Assembly (NCBI GenBank): GCA_019638385.1
Contig: JAHBTW010000001.1
Span: 372,001-436,000 of the forward strand
Source of the DNA: Saprospiraceae bacterium
GTDB taxonomy: Bacteria; Bacteroidota; Bacteroidia; Chitinophagales; Saprospiraceae
DNA length: 64,000 nucleotides
Reading direction: 5' to 3'
Shown here one piece after another: positions 34,203-41,100 of this stretch. A model generated the notes under the pieces. The model was given only the letters and a program-made list of their open reading frames with translations. It searched no databases and had not been told where the DNA came from. A program made the translations under genes and the position numbers. How positions within the stretch are numbered: the stretch's first letter is position 1; each line of letters starts with the position of its first letter.

Positions 34203-36446
34203 ATGCGATTACTCTTACTCTTACTCTTACTTATCGCCATCGGCATGCAGCCTCTCGCGGCCCAAACCGTGAACGGCCGGGTACTGAACCAAAGTGGCGA
34301 GCCGTTGCCCGGCGCTACGGTCGTGTGGCTGCAAACCGGTCAGGGTGTGCAAACGGATGCAGAAGGGCAATTTTCCCTCTCTGTGGAAGGCTTAGCCGAC
34401 AAGCGCTTCACGGCGGGCTTCGTGGGATTCAAACCGGATACGGCCACGGCGGGCGGCGTCTTTTTTTACGAAATCGTACTGGCGCCCCTGTACTTAGATG
34501 CCGTGGAAGTAAGCGCCCGCAAGCCAGGGATTTATATCTCCATTTTACAACCCATTAAAACAGAAGTTATTACGCAGGCTGAATTGAAAAAAGCGGCCTG
34601 CTGCGATCTCGCCGGATGTTTTGAAACCCAGGGCACGGTGCAGCCCCAAACGACCAACGTGCTCACCAACAGTCGCGAACTGCGCATACTGGGGCTTTCG
34701 GGCGTTTACAACCAACTCCTCGTGGAAGGCATGCCGCTCATTCAGGGGGCCACTTATACTTACGGCATCAGCAGCATTCCCGGCGTCATGGTGGATAATA
34801 TTTTTGTGGCCAAAGGCGCCAACTCTGTATTGCAGGGCTTTGAGAGTATCAGCGGACAAATTAACGTGGAATTGAAAGCGCCCGAAAAAACCGATCCACT
34901 CCAAATCAATGCTTATATCAACAGCTTCGGAGAGCGACATTTCAACGCGGCCGCTGCCGTGCCGCTGGGAAAACACCGAAAATGGCACAGTCTCAGCGCC
35001 CTGCACATCGTGCAGCCTGCCGGCAAAATTGACGGCGACGGCGACGCCTTCCTTGATTTGCCCCGCCTCACCCGATATGCCGTTTTTCAAAAATTCACCC
35101 GTGGCAATGCCGGTGAAAAAGGTTGGAATACCCAAACAGGCTTCCGCTATGTGACAGAGGACCGCATCGGCGGCCAAACGTTTTTTGATCCCAAAACCGA
35201 TCTCGGCACGACGAGCGCTTACGGGCAAACCGTGCGCATCCGGCAACCCGAAGCGTACGCTAAAATGGGGTACCGTTTCAACGAACGCAATCGAATCGCC
35301 CTCTCTGCATCGGCTTTTCAGCACGATCAGGAAAGCTGGTTTGGAATCACCCGCTACACGGCTGCCCAAACCAATCTGTACGCCAATCTTCAGTATGAAT
35401 ACAACTGGGGCAAGGGCCACGATCTCAAAGCCGGGCTAAGTTACCGGTATCAGGACTTAAATGAGTCCATCTTGTTCACAGACAATGCTTTGCAACGCAC
35501 GTTTGACGGCGACTACCGGCGACTGGATCGCATACCCGGTATTTTTGTGGAGAACATTTTTGCATTCGATCGCATCACCATCATCGCCGGACTGCGCGCC
35601 GATAAACATCCCGATTTCGAGCCTGTTGCTGTGCCGCGCATTCTTTTCCGATACGATATGGGCGAGCGCAGCATCCTGCGCGCATCGGCAGGGCGGGGGT
35701 GGCGTATGGTCAATCTCTTTGCAGAAAACATCGGCCTGTTGGCCGGCTCCAGAGACGTTGTATTTGAAGAAAATCTCCTGCCGGAGCGCGCCTGGAATGC
35801 CGGGTTCAATCTCATTCACAATCTCAATGAAGGCATTCTGCAAGGCTACCTCAGCGCCGACCTGTACCACACCCGCTTCCAAAACCAGTTTTTCCCCGAC
35901 TACGATACCCGCCCCGATCTTGCCATCATCCGCAACTTTACGGGCGTTTCCATTTCCAACAGCGCGCAGGCGGAGGCGGTACTTCGTTTTTGGGAAACGA
36001 CAGAAATCAAGTTGTCTTACAATTTTTTAGATGTGTATCGCATGGAAGACGGCGATAAAAACGTGCTGCCCTTCAATGCTGCTCACAAAGTGTTGGTTGC
36101 CGGTTCTTACGAGCCGAAGAGCCGGGCCTGGCACCTTGACGCCAATATGCACTGGTACGGCGCCCAACGCCTGCCCTTTACCGGCAACAACCCCGCCGAT
36201 TTTCGCGCTCCGGAGCAATCGCCCGCCTTTGCCCTGCTCAACATGCAGTTTACCAAAGTCTGGCCGGCCTTCGAAGTATATGCCGGTGTAGAAAACATCT
36301 TCAATTTCAGACAATTGCGCCCGCTGCTCAACTGGCAAAACCCTTTTGATCAATATTTCGACACCGCTTTCGTATGGGGGCCGGTGCGCGGCAGAGAAGG
36401 GTATTTGGGCCTGCGATGGAGGTGGAAGCGAGAGCGGTCGGATTGA
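34203..36446 (+). CDS. TonB-dependent outer-membrane receptor
   Basis: 747 aa from ATG at 34203; an upstream in-frame TTG (34188) only adds five residues before the signal peptide MRLLLLLLLLIAIGMQPLAAQ. Residues 22-100 are a carboxypeptidase-regulatory-like domain (VNGRVLNQSGEPLPGATV). The plug follows (about 110-230), with AELKKAACCDLAGCFETQ, LRILGLSGVYNQLLVEGMPLI and FVAKGANSVLQGFESISGQINVEL. The 22-stranded barrel ends in GYLGLRWRWKRERSD. The CC..CFET plug motif marks a receptor group common in Bacteroidota and often suspected in metal or cofactor uptake. There is no SusD partner, so it is not a SusC glycan importer. Substrate unknown. A promoter and hairpin leader precede it. Confidence 0.88.
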   Translation: MRLLLLLLLLIAIGMQPLAAQTVNGRVLNQSGEPLPGATVVWLQTGQGVQTDAEGQFSLSVEGLADKRFTAGFVGFKPDTATAGGVFFYEIVLAPLYLDAVEVSARKPGIYISILQPIKTEVITQAELKKAACCDLAGCFETQGTVQPQTTNVLTNSRELRILGLSGVYNQLLVEGMPLIQGATYTYGISSIPGVMVDNIFVAKGANSVLQGFESISGQINVELKAPEKTDPLQINAYINSFGERHFNAAAAVPLGKHRKWHSLSALHIVQPAGKIDGDGDAFLDLPRLTRYAVFQKFTRGNAGEKGWNTQTGFRYVTEDRIGGQTFFDPKTDLGTTSAYGQTVRIRQPEAYAKMGYRFNERNRIALSASAFQHDQESWFGITRYTAAQTNLYANLQYEYNWGKGHDLKAGLSYRYQDLNESILFTDNALQRTFDGDYRRLDRIPGIFVENIFAFDRITIIAGLRADKHPDFEPVAVPRILFRYDMGERSILRASAGRGWRMVNLFAENIGLLAGSRDVVFEENLLPERAWNAGFNLIHNLNEGILQGYLSADLYHTRFQNQFFPDYDTRPDLAIIRNFTGVSISNSAQAEAVLRFWETTEIKLSYNFLDVYRMEDGDKNVLPFNAAHKVLVAGSYEPKSRAWHLDANMHWYGAQRLPFTGNNPADFRAPEQSPAFALLNMQFTKVWPAFEVYAGVENIFNFRQLRPLLNWQNPFDQYFDTAFVWGPVRGREGYLGLRWRWKRERSD
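34211..34232. repeat. Hexamer repeat ACTCTT in the receptor signal peptide
   Basis: Three full ACTCTT units plus a partial one encode the polyleucine core of the signal peptide. The unit is six bases, so copy-number change would add or remove two leucines without a frameshift. Confidence 0.75.
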
Positions 36447-36585
36447 CGAATTGCGAGGGGCAAAACCGTTGAACATGAAAACGGCGCTGAAAGCGTTCCT
36501 TTGGAACAAAAGCAACAAAAGCAAGTATTAAAGGTTATTGAGACAGTCAATAATTCAATCTTTACTCATGCAAGCTGATATGACA

Positions 36586-36798
36586 ATGGACACGCTGGTC
36601 ATTCAACTGACTCATCACAAGGCTTTAAAACTGCTTTTGAACTTGGAGGAGTTGCACTTGATTCGGGTGCTTAAAAGAAATGTGGCCGGCGGGGAAAAAC
36701 TCTCTGAAAAGTATGCCGGAAAACTGCCCGTAGACATCGGTGACCAATTACAGCAACACATTGCGCAAAGCCGAAACGAATGGGAGTCCAATATTTGA
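36586..36798 (+). CDS. Antitoxin of a VapBC-type pair
   Basis: 70 aa from ATG at 36586 (MDTLVIQLTHHKALKLL). Related small Bacteroidota antitoxins begin the same way, with a short beta strand followed by ALKLLLNLEELHLIRVL. The C-terminal half (about 35-70) would wrap the toxin. Its end overlaps the start of the decayed PIN toxin by 19 nt, as in intact pairs. The antitoxin frame is uninterrupted although its toxin is dead, so it may persist by chance or as an anti-addiction gene. Confidence 0.6.
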   Translation: MDTLVIQLTHHKALKLLLNLEELHLIRVLKRNVAGGEKLSEKYAGKLPVDIGDQLQQHIAQSRNEWESNI

Positions 36799-37165
36799 TA
36801 GATAGCAATGCCGTCATTGACTACTTGCGCAGTAGCCTGCCTGCTTCCGGTATGGCTTTCATGAACGGGGTGGTAAACGACATTCCCAAGGTTTCGATTA
36901 TCGCCAAAATTTAGGTGCTGGGATTTAACACCACTCCGGAAGCCCACACAATTCTAACTGATTTTTTTGACGATGCCCTGGTACTACCCCTTTCCGATGA
37001 TGTAGCCGCAATCGCCATTGACCTGCGCAAAAAAATCAAAATCAAACTCCCCGTGCCATTATTGCCGCTACTGCTCTTGCATACAACCTCAGCCTGATTT
37101 CCCGCAATATAGCCGATTTCCAAATGGTTCCCGCTCTGGTCTGTTTGGATGCTCATTTGATTTGA
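36780..37165 (+). pseudogene. VapC (PIN domain) toxin, inactivated
   Basis: ATG at 36780 gives MGVQYLIDSNAVIDYLRSSL, with the first PIN aspartate in LIDSN. Codon 45 is TAG (36912-36914) where related proteins have glutamate (IIAKI-stop-VLGFN). After IKIKLP a base is missing near 37053-37054 (CCCGTGCC for CCCGATGCC). The following residues continue one frame over as AIIAATALAYNLSLISRNIADF, which includes the expected PIN C-terminal strands, to the stop at 37163. One nonsense change, at the first conserved acidic helix position, and one deletion leave no active toxin. Confidence 0.85.
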
Positions 37166-37272
37166 TGCGCGTCAAGCAATACGACCATTGCCGAAGTTGA
37201 AGCCCTCCTAACGGGAACTCTCACCGCCGCACAACGGTTCAGGAAGTATTTTGGATAAAAAAGTAAAATTAC

Positions 37273-37303
37273 TTGCAGGATTTCATTCCTCGAATTACTT
37301 TTG
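37273..37303 (+). promoter_or_regulatory. tRNA-Ser promoter
   Basis: TTG (37273-37275), 20 nt, then TACTTTTG (37296-37303): a full match to the Bacteroidota promoter form, 56 nt before the tRNA. The 194-nt gap 37166-37359 shows nothing else convincing. Confidence 0.7.
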
Positions 37304-37359
37304 CGTCCGCTTTTAGCGCAATAGAATGTAAACCGGAAAAGTCCGGCATTCTTTCAATC

Positions 37360-37446
37360 GGTGAAGTGGGTGAGTGGCTGAAACCAGCAGTTTGCTAAAC
37401 TGCCGTACTCGCAAGGGTACCGCGGGTTCGAATCCCGCCTTCACCG
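37360..37446 (+). tRNA. tRNA-Ser (anticodon GCT)
   Basis: The acceptor stem GGTGAAG pairs with CTTCACC (37439-37445), with discriminator G and an encoded CCA (37447-37449). The anticodon loop lies in CAGTTTGCTAAACTG. A long variable arm (CGTACTCGCAAGGGTACCG region) marks a class II tRNA. The T arm GCGGGTTCGAATCCCGC is perfect. Reads AGC/AGU codons. Confidence 0.97.
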
Positions 37447-37538
37447 CCAATTGCAATTTTACTCTATTGACTTACAGCTCAGCAGGTTGTAGGTATTGCG
37501 GAGAAGAAAGAGGCGCCAGCAAGACTCAATGCCACAGT

Positions 37539-37895
37539 ATGTTCGATTTCGAAAAGTTGGAAGTTTATGCACACCTTCGAATGACGGCTAAAAAGGTATT
37601 GATTTTTCTGAAAGAAACAGATCAGGTGGACCCCTATTTAAGCGAGCAATTGCGGAAATCGAGCGTACACATGCTGCTCAGTCTTGCGGAAGGAACAGGC
37701 CGCATGGCCAACCCGGAAAAGCGGCAGTTCTACACCGTTTCCCGCAGCGCCGCCTTCGAGGCCGTTACGATGTTGCAATTGATTCGGGACCTTGGCACGA
37801 TGGACGAAGAAATGTATCAGGAACTGTACGCCGATTTTGAGACAGCTTCCAAAATGCTGCTCGGTATGATCCGGTCGTTCAATACAGAGAAGTAA
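37539..37895 (+). CDS. Four-helix-bundle protein (23S rRNA intervening-sequence protein family)
   Basis: 118 aa from ATG at 37539 (MFDFEKLEVYAHLRMTAKKV). The family signature is clear: FDFEKLEVY near the start, SEQLRKSSVHMLLSLAEGTGR in the second helix and FYTVSRSAAFEAVTMLQL in the third. These small proteins are widespread in Bacteroidota; first noted inside 23S rRNA insertions, their molecular role is unknown. Here the gene sits exactly between tRNA-Ser and tRNA-Pro, 90 nt from the first and 11 nt from the second, so it is probably transcribed with them. Confidence 0.88.
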   Translation: MFDFEKLEVYAHLRMTAKKVLIFLKETDQVDPYLSEQLRKSSVHMLLSLAEGTGRMANPEKRQFYTVSRSAAFEAVTMLQLIRDLGTMDEEMYQELYADFETASKMLLGMIRSFNTEK

Positions 37896-37906
37896 AAGAG
37901 TGTATT

Positions 37907-37980
37907 CGGGATGTAGCGCAGTCCGGTAGCGCACCTGCTTTGGGAGCAGGGGGTCCCAGGTTCAAATCCTGGTATCCCGA
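37907..37980 (+). tRNA. tRNA-Pro (anticodon TGG)
   Basis: The acceptor CGGGATG pairs with TATCCCG (one G-U), with discriminator A; CCA is not encoded. The D arm is GCGCAGTCCGGTAGCGC. The anticodon stem CCTGC/GCAGG encloses TTTGGGA, giving anticodon TGG. The T arm is CCAGGTTCAAATCCTGG. Reads CCN proline codons. Confidence 0.97.
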
Positions 37981-37988
37981 CAAAAAGA

Positions 37989-38018
37989 AAGCCTTTCCGT
38001 TTCGGGAGGGCTTTTTTT
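37989..38018 (+). terminator. Rho-independent terminator after tRNA-Pro
   Basis: AAGCCTTTCCG and CGGGAGGGCTT form an 11-bp stem with two G-U pairs and a short loop, followed by seven T residues. It ends the tRNA transcript 8 nt after the tRNA. Confidence 0.88.
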
Positions 38019-38129
38019 GTATTCCTACAGCCAATATTTCCCCAATTCCTGAACTTACTTTACCTTTACCCAATCACAAAAAGGGCATGGCCCGTCAATC
38101 CCAAAAACCGGTGGAAAGCTGATTGTGCA

Positions 38130-41100
38130 ATGAGAAAATTGTTACACTACTTCACTCCTTTGCTGATATTGTGTTGGCCGGGCCTCAGGGTGGCCGGCCA
38201 GCCTGTTTTGGTATCCAACCCTTCCGCATGCGGCCTCAACATCGTTTTGTCCGATAATACCTGCCCGGAGGCCAACCCGAATATTTACATGCCCGATGAA
38301 ATCGGAATTCAGGTCAACGGAGTACCGGGTACGGTTTTGGGCATAGATGTTTATTTGAAAGAAGTCCGCATCATTTTGGCGCATGCCTGGATGAGCGATG
38401 TAGGCATATCGCTGACCTCTCCCGGCGGACGTACCGTGCTGCTCACTGCCGACAACGGGGGAAGCGGCGATAATATGGGCAATCCTGCCGACCCATTCTG
38501 TATGGAATACGCCGTGTTGAGCGTCGCCGCATGTACGCCCATTTCGCAGGGAATGCCTCCTTATACGGACCGGCCGTACCATCCAGAGGAAAGTCTGCTG
38601 CATTTTAATGATAACAATACCAATCCCAATGCGCTGTGGGTAATGCGCTTTTGCGACGACGTGCCCAACGATATCGGCGCCTTGCAATATGTAGAGCTTG
38701 TGTTTGAACCGCTGTCCTGTTTGCCGGTGGAAGCGGTGCAGGTACTGCGCATTGACACCACCACGGTGCGGCTCGACTGGTCGCCCGCAGGCAATTGCAA
38801 CAATGTCGTAATCGAGTACGGCCCGCCCGGTTTTCTGCCTGGAATAGGCGACGGGCTTATTGAAACCGTACTGCAATGCCCGCCTTTTAATTTGATGGAT
38901 TTGGCGCCCGACACGGAGTACGATATATATATACGCCGGCTCTGCCCGGACACCGGCTCCTCGTCCAACAGTTGCCCGGTAAGGATTAGAACCGGATGCC
39001 AACCCCCGCCCACCACCCTGGTAGAAAACTTCAACGCTTTAACGCCCTGCCTCCCCAACTGCGCCGCTGTGTGCAATATCTCCGGCGTATGGCGCAATGT
39101 GGGCGGCGACGATTTTGACTGGCTCGTGTATCAGGGGCCTACACCCACGCCTAATACCGGCCCGGCCGCCGATGTGACCGGCAATGGCCGCTATGCCTAC
39201 ATAGAGACCTCCGGGAGCTTGTGCAACAACGGGCGGCTCGCCTATCTGGAATCGAACTGCATTCGCTTGCGCAAATTCGATTCGGATACCTGCAATCTGT
39301 CATTTAGCTACCACATGTTTGGCGCCAATGTAAATATCCTGCGCTTGCAGGTGTCGCAAGACGGCGGGTTTTCCTGGACGACCTTGTGGCAAAGAACCGG
39401 CAATCAGGGGAATGCATGGCAAAAGGCATACATCGGATTGGGTAGCTTCCCGGAAGGCGCTGTGTTGAAATTTCGCTTTGCCGGCATCGGCGGAAACGGG
39501 TCCCTCGGCGATATAGCCATTGATAACATTGTTTTTCACGGCTCGGAGGACCTCGGCGCGGGCGGCTTTATTTATTATGTGGACAATGACTTAGACGGTT
39601 ACGGCCGCAGCGATGCGGTGATTCAAAGCTGCAGCCCCAACCCGCCGCCGGGTTATGCCGTGCAGGGGGGCGATTGCAATGACACGAACCCCGACATTAA
39701 CCCCGGTATGCCGGAAATACCCTGCAACAACATAGACGATAACTGCAACGGGATGGACGACGACAGCGCCCTGCCTTCGCCGCCTGCCACCGGGGCCGTA
39801 GTGTGCTCGGGCGAGCCGGTTCAGATTTGCGCGCAATCGGCCTACGGCGGTTTTCTTCTTTGGTACGCCTCACCCGACGGCATTGATTTTGTGGATTTTG
39901 GAGCATGCATCTCCCCGACGCTGCCGCCCAACAACAGCCCCGTACCGGTGACGCATTATTTTTATGTGGAAGAATTCGCGCCGCCTTGTCTCTCCGTCAC
40001 GCGCACCGAGGTGGCCGTGGTGGTAAACCCGGTACCCGAAGCGGCAGCCGTTGATCCGGTTGAAATATGTGCCGGAACCTCGCTCAATCTTACTGAAATT
40101 GCCATTACAGACAACAACTTCACCGGCGGAACGATCAGCTTTCACAGCCAAAGCCCTGCCGGACCGGCCAACGCGCTGCCTTCCGCTGTGGTTAGCCCGG
40201 CCATACCGACATCCTATTATTTCCTCATCACATCGCCCGGCGGTTGTACCGATGAGGGACAGATAGACGTGACCCTACGGGCGCAACTGAGCTTGAGTTT
40301 TACGCCGGCTGATTCATTTTTTCTTTGTAAAGATGCGATACAAACGGTTACTGTTTTGCCCTCCGGAGGCGCCGGAGCCTACGGTTATTTTTGGAGCACA
40401 GGGAGCACATCGTCCTCCATAACGGTAGCGGCGGGGACACCCGGCAATTCAGATGTTTATTATGTAACGGTTACAGATACAGCGGCTTGTGCCGCTTCGG
40501 ATTCGGTAATTGTCCGCAGCATCAACAGCATTGACTCTTTGCAGCGCTCCATCACCCACGTCTCCTCCTGCGGCGGCAGCGACGGTCAGATTTTCCTCAA
40601 TCCGCTCAACGGTCAATCGCCCTTTAATTATGTATGGACGAGCAACAACGGCGTAAGCGGCAGCGCTACGGGCATTGCCGGGGCTTATACCATTTCCGGC
40701 CTGCCGCAAGGGGCGTACCGCGTCACAATTACAGATAATTCCAACCCGCCCTGCGCTTTTATTTTGAGGCAGATATTGGTCAACGGTCCGAATGCGTCCA
40801 TCGGCGCGCCGGTCGTTACACCGGTGAGTTGTCATGGCGGTTCTGATGGCAATATATGTTTGACGGTCAACGGTGTAAACCCGCAATATTTATGGAGCAC
40901 AGGCGGCACGGGCAATTGTATCAACGGTTTGCCGGCAGGCAACTATTCCGTCACCATTACTTCGGGTATGTGCCAAACGGTTTTGAATGATATAGAGTTA
41001 TCGGAACCGGATTCGCTCCGAATTTTTGGCAATGTGATACCGCCGGCTTGTTCGGGCAGTTCAAACGGCGCCATACAAATCAACGTTTTCGGGGGCACGC

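Noticed and set aside
34203..36446. Receptor as a SusC glycan importer
   Set aside because: No SusD partner is adjacent, the length of 747 aa is short for SusC, and the plug motif CC..CFET belongs to another receptor group.
37181..37258. Short frame ending in LTGTLTAAQRFRKYFG after the dead toxin
   Set aside because: Only about 26 codons, with no start signal and no known family. It could be debris of another gene but cannot be supported.
38142..39002. Minus-strand frames of up to 286 codons under the adhesin gene
   Set aside because: They are antisense to conserved domains with no recognisable protein features.
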